Below are positions 1 through 8,282 of a stretch of DNA of 64,000 nucleotides, one piece after another. Origin of the DNA: Micromonospora echinofusca (GTDB lineage: Bacteria > Actinomycetota > Actinomycetes > Mycobacteriales > Micromonosporaceae); NCBI RefSeq assembly GCF_900091445.1, contig NZ_LT607733.1:6041001-6105000 (forward strand). The letters run 5' to 3'. The notes beneath the pieces are model-generated. The model did not search any database. It was not told where the DNA came from and saw only the letters and a program-made list of their open reading frames with translations. The stretch's first letter is position 1. Every line of letters begins with the position of its first letter. Both the position numbers and the translations under genes were made by a program.

Positions 1-653
1 ACCAGCAGCAGCGGGTCGCGACGCAGCCGCCACGCCGGGGCGCCCTCGACCCCGCGCGCGGGTGTGGCGGCGGCCCGTCGGCCGCCCCGGCGGGTGCGCA
101 GCAGCAGCCCCGCGACCACCAGCGCGAGGTAGCTCCCAGCGTCGATGAGCAGCGGTACGCGCGTGCCGAACTGCCCGACCAGAAGCCCGGCGAGCACCGG
201 GCCGGCCAGCGCGCCCAGGGTGCTGGCCGTCTGGCTGATCGCGCTGGCCCGGGGCAGGTCGGCGGGGCGCACCATCGCCGGCAGCAGGGCCGCCAGGCAG
301 GGCTGGGTCACGGCGAGCCCGCAGGCGAGCAGCGCGACGAGCCCGACGATCAGGGCCGGGTGCTCGGCGAAGGCGAGCAGGGCGCAGACGCCGGCCTGCG
401 CCAGGCCGGCGGTGACCAGCAGCGTACGGCTGTCCACCCGGTCGGCGAGCCGTCCGGTGAGCGGGGCGAGCACCACCAGCGGGAGGGTGGCCGCCAGCAG
501 CAGTCCGGAGACGGCGAGGCCGCCGGCCCCGGCGGCCTGGAGCGCGAGCGCCAGGGCGGTGGCGGCGAGGAAGTCGCCGCACATCGAGGTGCCGCGCGCG
601 CCGGCGGCGAGCCAGACGTCGGACCAGCGCGATCCGTCAGCCATGAAGGACAT
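1..653 (-). CDS. MFS transporter, N-terminal part (runs off the window)
   Basis: The 217 codons seen encode the first half of a major facilitator superfamily exporter. After a short polar start (MSFMADGSRW) come alternating hydrophobic helices, with an MFS motif-A-like loop GRLADRVDSR after the second. The LAALLPAMV...RASAISQTASTLG pattern is typical of the EntS/MFS_3 drug or siderophore exporter group. The start chosen is the ATG at 653, with GAAGGA 13 nt upstream; ATG 644 and GTG 674 are in-frame alternatives. It lies 42 bp downstream of an ArsR-type regulator on the same strand, so the two probably form an operon in which the regulator senses the exported compound. The substrate cannot be told from sequence. 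Confidence 0.85.
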   Translation of the reverse strand, partial: MSFMADGSRWSDVWLAAGARGTSMCGDFLAATALALALQAAGAGGLAVSGLLLAATLPLVVLAPLTGRLADRVDSRTLLVTAGLAQAGVCALLAFAEHPALIVGLVALLACGLAVTQPCLAALLPAMVRPADLPRASAISQTASTLGALAGPVLAGLLVGQFGTRVPLLIDAGSYLALVVAGLLLRTRRGGRRAAATPARGVEGAPAWRLRRDPLLL

Positions 654-695
654 ACTTCGAAAATAATCCTTCACAACTGCGCGGGGCAACCCCTC

Positions 696-1280
696 CTACG
701 CCAGCGGCACCGTCCGGTACTGCACCGCCACCGTGCGCGCCCCGGCCGGCGGATCGGCCTGCCGGTTGCGCTGCCGGTACGGCTCGAACAACGCGCTGAC
801 CGCCTCGTTCAGCCCGGCCAGTTCGTCGGCGGTGAGCAGCAGCAGGGTGTCGCTGAACAACGCGACGTCGTACCACTCGGCGGGCTCGTCACCGGCGCGG
901 CGCAACCAGTCCCGCGTCCGCTGCATGTCGCGGGCCGCGTGTGCCTCCACCAGCGCTTCCTCGGCGGCGCGCGCATCGGGGCCGGCGGAGCGACCCGCGT
1001 CGACCATCAGGCTCCGGCCGACCGTGCGCCACAGCCGCTCGCGCGCGTCCCCCCGGCTCGGCGCCTGCTCCACCAGGCCCGACTTCGCCAGCGCCCGGAG
1101 GTGGTAGCTGGTCGCGCTCGGCGACAGCCCGGCGACCTCCGCGCACTCGGTGGCGGTCGCGCCGCCCTCCACCACGCCCAGGTGTTCCATGATCGCGATT
1201 CGGGCCGGATGGGCCAGCGCCCGCATCACCTGCGGGTCGCTGACCGTCATCCGGCGCTGTTCGGGACGCGCCTCCGTCAT
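696..1280 (-). CDS. ArsR-family winged-helix transcriptional regulator
   Basis: A 194-residue DNA-binding regulator. Residues 10-90 form the ArsR-type winged helix: MRALAHPARIAIMEHL, then CAEVAGLSPSATSYHLRALA as the recognition region, then a wing containing ERLWR. The C-terminal half is helical and acidic, as in ArsR regulators that sense organic ligands or act with a drug exporter. No CXC-type metal site is visible, so metal sensing is unlikely. The start used is ATG 1280, which begins just before the conserved domain; longer upstream frames look like codon-bias artefacts. It probably controls itself and the MFS exporter directly downstream. Confidence 0.85.
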   Translation of the reverse strand: MTEARPEQRRMTVSDPQVMRALAHPARIAIMEHLGVVEGGATATECAEVAGLSPSATSYHLRALAKSGLVEQAPSRGDARERLWRTVGRSLMVDAGRSAGPDARAAEEALVEAHAARDMQRTRDWLRRAGDEPAEWYDVALFSDTLLLLTADELAGLNEAVSALFEPYRQRNRQADPPAGARTVAVQYRTVPLA

Positions 1281-1395
1281 GCGCCCATGATTCCTGGTCG
1301 CCCGCCCGCGTGGGCCGCCGGCCGGGCAGTACCGGGGGTTCGCCCGGCGGCGGCGCCACGGGCGAAATCCGGTGGAGCGTGCCGCGCCGGGCGCG

Positions 1396-1401
1396 TAAAA
1401 T
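1396..1401 (+). promoter_or_regulatory. Candidate -10 element for the HelR-like gene
   Basis: TAAAAT is the only good -10 hexamer in the roughly 225 bp between the divergent ArsR and HelR-like genes. It would give a leader of about 100 nt containing a GGCCG...CGGCC hairpin. No clear -35 box and no rifamycin-associated element were recognised by eye. Confidence 0.3.
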
Positions 1402-1507
1402 GTCAGGCCGCTGACGGCCATGGTGAGAGTGACCACCGCATCGGACGTCCCGCGCCGGGGGCCGGCCATCCGCCCGCCGGACACGCGAGCGATCGGCAGA
1501 TGACCCG

Positions 1508-3703
1508 ATGGGATCCACCGTGACCGCACTCGACCTCGACCTCGATGCCGACCTCGCCGCCGAGCGCCAGCACCTCGCCACCTCCCGGGCGGCCCTGGCC
1601 CAGATGCGGCAACGCGCCGAGGCCCTCTTCTCCACCGGCGACCAGGTGGCCGGCGACGCGTACGCGGCCGAGACGCTCGGGCGCACCCTGGCCCGCCGGG
1701 TCGCCGAACTCGCCGACGACCCCACCACGCCGCTCTTCTTCGGACGCCTCGACTTCGGCCCGGCGACCGGCGCCCCACCCGCCGACGACGACCGCCCCGG
1801 GGACCCCGACGACGGAACCGACGGGTGGCACGCGGACCACGCCGGACGGCGCTACCACGTCGGCCGGCGGCACGTCACCGACGACCGGGGCGAGCCGCTG
1901 GTGCTGGACTGGCGGGCGCCGGTCTCCCGGTCGTTCTACCGGGCGAGCGCCCGCGACCCGCAGGGCGTGGCGGTACGGCGCCGCTTCGGGTTCAGCAACG
2001 GGACGCTGACCAGTTTCGAGGACGAGCGCCTCGACCGGGGTGAGGAACTGGGCACGGCCAGCCGCATCCTGACCGCCGAGATCGAACGGCCGCGCGTCGG
2101 ACCGATGCGCGACATCGTGGCCACCATCCAGCCGGAGCAGGACGAGCTGGTCCGGGCCGACCTAGCCGACTCCATCTGCGTGCAGGGCGCCCCGGGCACC
2201 GGCAAGACGGCCGTCGGCCTGCACCGGGCCGCGTACCTGCTCTACCTGCACCGGGAACGGCTGCGCCGCTCCGGCGTGCTGATCGTGGGGCCGAACCGCA
2301 CCTTCCTGTCGTACATCGCGGCGGTGCTGCCGGCGCTCGGCGAGGTGGAGGTCGAACAGGCCACGGTGGAGGACCTGGTCGCCCGGGTGCCGGTGCGGGC
2401 CGTCGACGACCCGGCGGTGGCCGCGGTCAAGCACGACGCCCGGATGGCCGAGGTGCTGCGCCGGGCGGTCGACGCGTACATCGGCGAGCCGGCCGAGCCG
2501 ATCATGGTGTCGGACGGCTCGTTCCGCTGGCGCATCGGGCTGGACCCGCTGCACCGGGTCGTCGAGGAGACCCGCCGGGAGCGGCTGCCGTACGCCACGG
2601 GCCGCGAGCGCGTCCGGGCCAGAGTGGTGGCGCTGCTGCAACGGCAGGCCGAGGCGCGGCGCGCCGAGTCCCCGAGCGACGCCTGGCTGCGCCGGATGGG
2701 CAAGGCCACCCCGGTCACCGCCTTCCTCGACGCGGTCTGGCCGGCGCTCACCCCGGAAGGGCTGGTGCACGCCCTGCTCGGCGACCCGCAGCGGCTCGCC
2801 GCCGCGGCGGACGGGCTGCTCGACGCCGAGGAGCAGGCGCGGCTGCGCGGGCTCGCCACCCCGGCCGGCGCGGCCGACCCGACGGCGGTCGGCGCCACGG
2901 AACCGGCGCGCGCGTCGGCGCGACGCCCCGCCCCGGCCGGCACGAAGCTCGGGCGTACGCCGAAGGCCACGAAGTGGACGGCGGCCGACGCCGTGCTGAT
3001 CGACGAGGCGGCCGGGCTCATCGAGCGGCCGGGCGGCTTCGGGCACGTCGTCGTCGACGAGGCGCAGGACCTGTCCCCGATGCAGTGCCGCGTGATCGCC
3101 CGGCGCAGCGAACACGGGTCGATCACCCTCCTCGGCGACCTGGCCCAGGGCACCGCCCCGTGGGCCGCCGCCGACTGGCGGGATTCCCTGCGCCACCTCG
3201 GCAAGCCGGACGCCGTCGTGGTGCCGCTGACGGTCGGCTTCCGGGTGCCCGCCGCCGTCGTCGCTTTCGCCAACCGGCTGCTGCCGGCTCTCGCCGTCGA
3301 CGTGCCCCCGGCCGAGTCGCTGCGCCGCGACGGCGCGCTCGACGTGCGTACCGTCGACGACCTGGCCGCCGCGACGGTGGCCGAGGTGCGCGCGGCGCTG
3401 GCGTTCGACGGCTCGGTGGCGGTGATCGCCGCCGACGACGCGGTCGGCGACCTGCGGGCGGCGCTGGACGCCGCCGGCGTCGACACCGCGACCGTCGACG
3501 AGCCGGCCGCCACGGCGCGCGTCACGGTCGTGCCCGCGACCCTGGTCAAGGGCCTGGAGTACGACCACGTCATCGTCGTCGAGCCGGCGGCGATCGTGGC
3601 CGCCGAACCGCGCGGCCTGCACCGGCTCTACGTGGTGCTCACCCGGGCGGTCTCCCGGCTCGCCGTGCTGCACGCCCGGCCGCTGCCCGCGCCGCTCGGG
3701 TGA
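1508..3703 (+). CDS. helR: HelR/HelD-like RNA polymerase recycling ATPase (UvrD-family helicase fold)
   Basis: A 731-residue superfamily-1 helicase-like ATPase. Walker A is GAPGTGKTAVG, with Lys at about residue 233. The Walker B/DEXX region is VVVDEAQDLSPMQ (about 515-530), and the C-terminal UvrD part has GLEYDHVIVVEP and LYVVLTRAVSRL. A coiled N-terminal arm (residues 10-75) and the split helicase core match HelD/HelR proteins, which bind RNA polymerase, pull it off DNA and in actinobacteria can protect it from rifamycins. The start is uncertain: ATG 1508 or GTG 1520, neither with a strong ribosome binding site. It stands alone, divergent from the ArsR gene. HelR rather than a DNA-repair helicase is favoured by the arm and length; rifamycin protection itself is not shown by the sequence. 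Confidence 0.82.
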   Translation: MGSTVTALDLDLDADLAAERQHLATSRAALAQMRQRAEALFSTGDQVAGDAYAAETLGRTLARRVAELADDPTTPLFFGRLDFGPATGAPPADDDRPGDPDDGTDGWHADHAGRRYHVGRRHVTDDRGEPLVLDWRAPVSRSFYRASARDPQGVAVRRRFGFSNGTLTSFEDERLDRGEELGTASRILTAEIERPRVGPMRDIVATIQPEQDELVRADLADSICVQGAPGTGKTAVGLHRAAYLLYLHRERLRRSGVLIVGPNRTFLSYIAAVLPALGEVEVEQATVEDLVARVPVRAVDDPAVAAVKHDARMAEVLRRAVDAYIGEPAEPIMVSDGSFRWRIGLDPLHRVVEETRRERLPYATGRERVRARVVALLQRQAEARRAESPSDAWLRRMGKATPVTAFLDAVWPALTPEGLVHALLGDPQRLAAAADGLLDAEEQARLRGLATPAGAADPTAVGATEPARASARRPAPAGTKLGRTPKATKWTAADAVLIDEAAGLIERPGGFGHVVVDEAQDLSPMQCRVIARRSEHGSITLLGDLAQGTAPWAAADWRDSLRHLGKPDAVVVPLTVGFRVPAAVVAFANRLLPALAVDVPPAESLRRDGALDVRTVDDLAAATVAEVRAALAFDGSVAVIAADDAVGDLRAALDAAGVDTATVDEPAATARVTVVPATLVKGLEYDHVIVVEPAAIVAAEPRGLHRLYVVLTRAVSRLAVLHARPLPAPLG

Positions 3704-3761
3704 CCGGCGACTTGCGCCGGGGCGGTAGACAGGTGTCCGTGACACCCTCGACGAGCGTCCC

Positions 3762-4682
3762 GTGATCCTCGCCCGCGCCGAGGCGGTCAGCCGCCGCTAC
3801 GGCGACGTGCTCGCCCTCGACCGGGTCGACCTGGAGGTCTCCGCCGGTGAGTTGGTCGGCCTGCTCGGCCCCAACGGGGCGGGCAAGAGCACCCTGCTGA
3901 ACCTGCTCGTCGGGCTGCGCCGGCCCACCGCCGGCCGGGTCGAGCTGTTCGGCGGCGACCCGCGCGACCCGGCGAGCCGGCGGCAGATCGGGGTCACCCC
4001 GCAGGAGACGGGCCTGCCCGGCACGCTGCGGGTCGGCGAGGTCGTGGACTTCGTCGCCGCCCACCACCCCGACCCGGTCCCCCGGGGCGAGCTGCTCGAC
4101 CGCTTCGGCCTGGGCGAGCTGGCCCGGCGGCAGACCGGCGGCCTCTCCGGCGGGCAACGCCGCCGGCTCGCGGTGGCGCTCGCCTTCGTCGGCCGGCCCC
4201 GGCTGGTGCTGCTCGACGAGCCGACCACCGGGCTGGACGTCGCGGCGCGGCACACCCTGTGGGAGGCGATCCGGGCGTTCCACGACGACGGCGGCACCGT
4301 GCTGCTGAGCAGCCACTACCTGGAGGAGGTCGAGGCGCTGGCCCGGCGGGTGGTGGTCATCGGGCACGGCCGGGTGCTGGCCGACGACACGGTCGACGCG
4401 ATCCGGGGGATCGTCGGCGTACGCCGGGTCAGCCTGGTCGCCGACGAGCTGCCCGCGCTGCCCGGTGTGGTCCGCACCGAGCGGGTCGACGGGCGCACCC
4501 ACCTGCTCACCACCGACGCCGACGAGCTGGTGCGGGCCCTGGTCACCGCCGGGGTCGCGTTCGCCGACCTGGAGGTACGCCCCACCTCGTTGGAGGAGGC
4601 GTTCCTCGCCATCACCGCCGCACCGGGCTCGGAACCCGGCCGTCCGACGGCCGCCGTGGCCGGCCCGCCGGCCACCGCCTGA
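3762..4682 (+). CDS. ABC-2 type exporter, ATP-binding subunit
   Basis: A 306-residue ATPase of the DrrA/CcmA group. Walker A GPNGAGKST is at about 40-48, the signature is LSGGQRRR, Walker B is LVLLDEPTTGLD, and the H-loop is SSHYLEEVE. The C-terminal 90 residues are the extension typical of ABC-2 exporters that move drugs, lipids or polysaccharides outward. It starts at GTG 3762, just after a GTGTC-CGT-GACAC inverted repeat at 3733-3745 that could be an operator or a small leader hairpin. The membrane subunit follows after 15 bp, so the two form one transporter. Substrate unknown. Confidence 0.9.
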   Translation: MILARAEAVSRRYGDVLALDRVDLEVSAGELVGLLGPNGAGKSTLLNLLVGLRRPTAGRVELFGGDPRDPASRRQIGVTPQETGLPGTLRVGEVVDFVAAHHPDPVPRGELLDRFGLGELARRQTGGLSGGQRRRLAVALAFVGRPRLVLLDEPTTGLDVAARHTLWEAIRAFHDDGGTVLLSSHYLEEVEALARRVVVIGHGRVLADDTVDAIRGIVGVRRVSLVADELPALPGVVRTERVDGRTHLLTTDADELVRALVTAGVAFADLEVRPTSLEEAFLAITAAPGSEPGRPTAAVAGPPATA

Positions 4683-4697
4683 GGGAACGGATCAGCC

Positions 4698-5435
4698 ATG
4701 CGCCTCGCCCTCGTCCACGCCCGCTACCAGCTCCTGGAGACGGTCCGCATCCCGGTCGCCGTCGTCGGCAGCGCCTTCTTCCCCGCCGTGGCGATGCTCT
4801 TCTTCGTGGTGCCGTTCGCCGGGAAGGACCCGGTCGCCGCCACGTACGCCACCGCCGCCATGGTCACTTTCTCGGTGATGAGCGCGAACGTCTTCCAGTA
4901 CGGCGTCGGGGTCGCCGAGGACCGCGACCAGCCCTGGAACCCGTACACCCGCACCCTGCCGGCGGGCCCCGCGCCGCGCTTCGCCGGGCGGGTGCTGGCC
5001 GGGCTGGCGCTCACCTACCTCTCCCTGGTCCCGGTGGTGGTGATCGGGGCCACGCTCACCGAGGCGCGGATCAGCGCACCCGCGTTCCTGCTGGCCCTGG
5101 CGACCGTCACGGTGATCTCGGTGCCGTTCACGCTGCTGGGGCTCGCCATCGGCTACTCGATGCCGAGCAAGGCGGCGATCGTGGTGGCGCAGGTCGTCTT
5201 CTTCCCCCTCGCCTTCGGGGGCGGCCTGCTCTCCGCCCCGGACCAGGCGCCCGGGTTCGTCGAGGCCGTCGCGCCGTTCCTGCCGACCCGGGGCGCGGTG
5301 GAGCTGATGTGGGCGGCGACCGGCGACTACCCGGTCGACCCGCTGTCGATGGTCATGCTCGGGGTCTGGGTGGTGCTGCTGGCGGTGCTGGCCGGGTGGG
5401 CGTACCGGCGCGACGAGGGTCGACGGTTCAGCTGA
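4698..5435 (+). CDS. ABC-2 type exporter, membrane subunit
   Basis: A 245-residue integral membrane protein with six predicted transmembrane segments. The hydrophobic runs begin near residues 18, 53, 103, 135, 170 and 222. The layout is that of ABC2_membrane permeases: a short cytoplasmic N-terminus, a large polar loop with DRDQPWNPYTRTLPAG, and a final helix followed by a basic tail (YRRDEGRRF). The ATG has GGAACGG upstream. It is the obvious partner of the ATPase ending 15 bp before it. Lipid, drug or peptide export are all possible. Confidence 0.88.
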   Translation: MRLALVHARYQLLETVRIPVAVVGSAFFPAVAMLFFVVPFAGKDPVAATYATAAMVTFSVMSANVFQYGVGVAEDRDQPWNPYTRTLPAGPAPRFAGRVLAGLALTYLSLVPVVVIGATLTEARISAPAFLLALATVTVISVPFTLLGLAIGYSMPSKAAIVVAQVVFFPLAFGGGLLSAPDQAPGFVEAVAPFLPTRGAVELMWAATGDYPVDPLSMVMLGVWVVLLAVLAGWAYRRDEGRRFS

Positions 5436-5530
5436 CGATTCGTCCGATCCGCCCCGTGACGCGGCGGGTCGGTGCCACGATTCCGGCAGGGGCGTGCCGG
5501 CGTGGCCGTCCCCCGCCGAGAGGGGTCGTC

Positions 5531-6292
5531 GTGAGCACCGTCCCGCCGGGCACACCCTGCTGGGCCGACCTCGCCACCCCCGGGCTCGCCGAGGCGCGCC
5601 GGTTCTATCCCGAACTGTTCGGCTGGACCGGCCGGATCGACCCGGAGCCCGAGGCCGGCGGCTACACCGTCTTCCTGCTCGACGGGCGGGCCGTGGCGGG
5701 CGCGGGTCCGCCGGCCGTCCCCGACCAGGTGCCGATCTGGTCCACGTACCTGGCGACCGACGACGCGGACCTGGTCGCCGGCCGGGTCGAGCGGGCCGGC
5801 GGCCAGGTCGTGGTGCCCCCGTTCGAGGTCTTCGACCAGGGCCGGATGGCGGTCTTCGCCGACCCGGCCGGGGCGGCGTTCAGCGTCTGGCAGCCGATGG
5901 CGATGCCCGGCGCCGAGGTGTTCGACGTCCCGGGGGCGCTCACCTGGACCGAGCTGGTCACCCCCGATCCGGAGGGTGCCAAGGTCTTCTACGAGCTGGT
6001 CTTCGGCTGGCACCCGGACGACCAGCGGGCGGGCCCGGTCACGTACACCGGCTGGCGGCTCGGCACCCGGATCGTGGCCGGCATGGTGCCGCCGCTCGGC
6101 GACGGGTTCCCGGCGGACACGCCCGCGTACTGGTCGGTGCACTTCGCCGTGGCCGACGCCGACGCGGCCGCCGCCCGCGCCGCCGAACTCGGCGGCACGA
6201 TCCTGGTCCCGCCCCAGACCACCCCGGCGGGCCGCTTCGCCGCCCTGCGCGACCCCCACGGCGCCCTCTTCAACGTCCTCACCCGCCCCTGA
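5531..6292 (+). CDS. Two-domain VOC (glyoxalase/bleomycin-resistance fold) protein
   Basis: A 253-residue protein made of two tandem VOC modules, about 8-120 and 130-250. Each starts with a PG(T/A)xxWxxLxTPD-like strand and FY..LFGW or FYELVFGW, and each ends in a G(A/R)xFxVxxP-type strand. The arrangement resembles the mycobacterial CFP30B (Rv0577) group, whose members bind small electrophiles or cofactors; the true substrate is unknown. The start GTG 5531 has GAGAGGGG 5-12 nt upstream. It is a single gene ending in a hairpin shared with the convergent btuD. Confidence 0.85.
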   Translation: MSTVPPGTPCWADLATPGLAEARRFYPELFGWTGRIDPEPEAGGYTVFLLDGRAVAGAGPPAVPDQVPIWSTYLATDDADLVAGRVERAGGQVVVPPFEVFDQGRMAVFADPAGAAFSVWQPMAMPGAEVFDVPGALTWTELVTPDPEGAKVFYELVFGWHPDDQRAGPVTYTGWRLGTRIVAGMVPPLGDGFPADTPAYWSVHFAVADADAAAARAAELGGTILVPPQTTPAGRFAALRDPHGALFNVLTRP

Positions 6293-6324
6293 CCATCCCC
6301 ACCCGCGCGGGGCAGGACGGTCAG
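6289..6324. terminator. Compact bidirectional hairpin spanning two stop codons
   Basis: CTGACC at 6289-6294 pairs with GGTCAG at 6319-6324, and CCCC at 6297-6300 with GGGG at 6309-6312. The outer arms contain the TGA stops of both the VOC gene and the convergent btuD. There is no T tract. Confidence 0.4.
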
Positions 6325-7169
6325 CGACGAGGGCGGATCGGGACCACCAGGGGGCCGTGGTCGCCGTCGACGACGCGGACGGTGGCGCGGTACCAGGTGG
6401 CGAGGAGCTGCTCGGTGAGCACCTCGCGGGGGGTGCCGGCCGCCACCACCCGGCCCTCGGCCAGCAGCACCATGCGGTCGGCGTACTCGCCGGCGATGGA
6501 GAGGTCGTGCATGGTGGCGAGCACCGTCAGGCCGTGCTCGCGGCGCAGCCGGTCGACCAGCTCCAGCACCTCCTGCTGGTGGCCGATGTCCAGCGCGCTG
6601 ATCGGCTCGTCCAGCAGCAGCAGGGTCGCGCCCTGGGCCAGCGCGCGGGCCAGGAAGACCCGCTGCCGCTCGCCGCCGGAGAGGGTGGCCAGCTCCCGGT
6701 CGTGGAAACCGGCCAGGTCCAGCCCGTCGAGCACCTCGTGGGCGGCGGCCAGGTCGGCGGTGGACTCCCGGCCCAGCGGCGCGATGTAGGGGGTGCGGCC
6801 CAGCAGCACGTAGTCGAACACCGACATGCCGGCCGGCACGACCGGGGACTGGGCCACCGTGGCGACCACCCGGGCGCGGTCGCGGCGGCGCAGCGCCTCG
6901 CTGGGCGTACCGAAGAGGGAGACGGCGCCCGACGCGGGCAGCAGGCCGCCGACGGCGCGCAGCAGGGTCGACTTCCCGGCGCCGTTCGGGCCGATCACGG
7001 TCACCCACTCGCCGGCGGCGACGGTCAGGTCGACGCCGGCCAGGATGGGCGTGCCGTCCAGGCGTACGTGCAGGTCGCGCACCTCGACGGCGGCCACGGC
7101 GGCCGCGTCGGAGGACCGCACGGCCCCACCGTCCGCCGGCCGCGCGGCCGGCACGCGCCGCGCGCTCAC
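6321..7169 (-). CDS. btuD: Cobalamin ABC importer, ATP-binding subunit BtuD
   Basis: A 282-residue ATPase of the FecE/BtuD/HmuV family, which powers uptake of large chelates. Walker A GPNGAGKST is at about 59-67, the signature is LSGGERQR, Walker B is LLLLDEPISALD, and the switch His is in ATMHDL. It starts at GTG 7169, overlapping the permease stop codon by four bases (GTGA), so translation is coupled. Family alone would allow iron-siderophore or haem transport. The cobalamin riboswitch at the head of this three-gene operon is what assigns it to vitamin B12 or another corrinoid. No other B12 gene is in the window. Confidence 0.88.
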   Translation of the reverse strand: MSARRVPAARPADGGAVRSSDAAAVAAVEVRDLHVRLDGTPILAGVDLTVAAGEWVTVIGPNGAGKSTLLRAVGGLLPASGAVSLFGTPSEALRRRDRARVVATVAQSPVVPAGMSVFDYVLLGRTPYIAPLGRESTADLAAAHEVLDGLDLAGFHDRELATLSGGERQRVFLARALAQGATLLLLDEPISALDIGHQQEVLELVDRLRREHGLTVLATMHDLSIAGEYADRMVLLAEGRVVAAGTPREVLTEQLLATWYRATVRVVDGDHGPLVVPIRPRR

Positions 7170-8269
7170 CCGAGCACCCGGCGGGAGGTACGCAGGACCA
7201 GGACGAAGAACGGGCCGCCGAGCAGCGCGGTGACCACGCCGATCGGGATCTCCGACGGGGCGGCGACGGTGCGGGCCACCACGTCGGTCAGGGCCAGGAA
7301 GGCGCCGCCGAAGAGCAGCGACAGCGGCAGGATCACCCGGTAGCTCGACCCGGCGAGCAGCCGGACGGTGTGCGGCACGATGATCCCGACGAAGCCGATC
7401 AGGCCGGACGCGGAGACGGCGGCGGCGGTGCCGAGCGAGGCGGCGGCGATGAGCAGGTAGCGGGACCGCTGCGGGTGAAGCCCGAGGCTCGCGGCCTCGT
7501 CGTCGCCGACGGAGAGCACGTCGAGCTCCCGCCGGTGCAGCAGCACCACCAGGGCGGTGAGCAGGAAGTACGGCAGCACCAGCCGAACGTCGTGCCAGCC
7601 GGCGGTGGCGAGCCGCCCGAGCAGCCACGAGTAGACCTGCTGGATGCTGTCGGAGTTGCGTTGCAGCAGGTAGGTCTGCCCGGCCGAGAGGAACGCGGAG
7701 ACGGCCACCCCGGCGAGGATCAAGGTGGCCGTGGAGCGTCCGCGCCCGCCGGAGGCGCCCAGCAGGTAGGTCATCGCCACGGCGCCGATCGAGCCGACGA
7801 ACGCGGCCAGCGGGATGGTGAGCGGCAGCCCGGTGAGCGCGCCGGCCGTCCCGGCGCCGAGGGTGATCACCGCGGTGACGGCGAGCCCGGCCCCGGCCGC
7901 CACCCCGAGCAGGTACGGGTCGGCCAGCGGGTTGCGGAACACCCCCTGGTAGCAGCCGCCGGCCAGGGCCAGCAGCCCGCCGACCAGCAAGCCGAGCACC
8001 GCCCGGGGCAGCCGCAGCTCGGTGACGATGGCGATCTCACGCTCGGTCAGCCCGCTGTCGAGGCGTACGCCGGGGATGAGGTTGAGCAGCTCGGCCGCGA
8101 CGCTGCCCGGCGGCAGGCTGACCGGGCCGAGGGACACCCCGGCGACCAGCGCGACCAGCACCGCGGCGACGCCGGCGAGGAGCCAGCGGGGCCGCAGCCC
8201 GGCGGGCCGGGACGCGGGGAGCGTCCCGGCCGGCCGGGCGGGCGGTGCCTGCACGAGCGGGCGGCTCAT
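7166..8269 (-). CDS. btuC: Cobalamin ABC importer, membrane subunit BtuC
   Basis: A 367-residue permease of the FecCD/BtuC family with about ten transmembrane helices. Family marks visible are LRLPRAVLGLLVGG, QGVFRNPLADPYLLG with the following glycine-rich helix, the ATPase-contacting loop near SLGLHPQRSRYL, and GLIGFVGIIVPH. The N-terminal 28 residues are polar and proline-rich, then helix 1 starts. The start ATG 8269 lies 13 bp after the btuF stop. It forms a transporter with btuF and btuD in the riboswitch-controlled operon. Confidence 0.9.
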   Translation of the reverse strand: MSRPLVQAPPARPAGTLPASRPAGLRPRWLLAGVAAVLVALVAGVSLGPVSLPPGSVAAELLNLIPGVRLDSGLTEREIAIVTELRLPRAVLGLLVGGLLALAGGCYQGVFRNPLADPYLLGVAAGAGLAVTAVITLGAGTAGALTGLPLTIPLAAFVGSIGAVAMTYLLGASGGRGRSTATLILAGVAVSAFLSAGQTYLLQRNSDSIQQVYSWLLGRLATAGWHDVRLVLPYFLLTALVVLLHRRELDVLSVGDDEAASLGLHPQRSRYLLIAAASLGTAAAVSASGLIGFVGIIVPHTVRLLAGSSYRVILPLSLLFGGAFLALTDVVARTVAAPSEIPIGVVTALLGGPFFVLVLRTSRRVLG

Positions 8270-8282
8270 GGACGGTTGCGAC

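Noticed and set aside
1281..1507. A rifamycin-associated element upstream of the HelR-like gene
   Set aside because: No stretch resembling the known element was found by eye.
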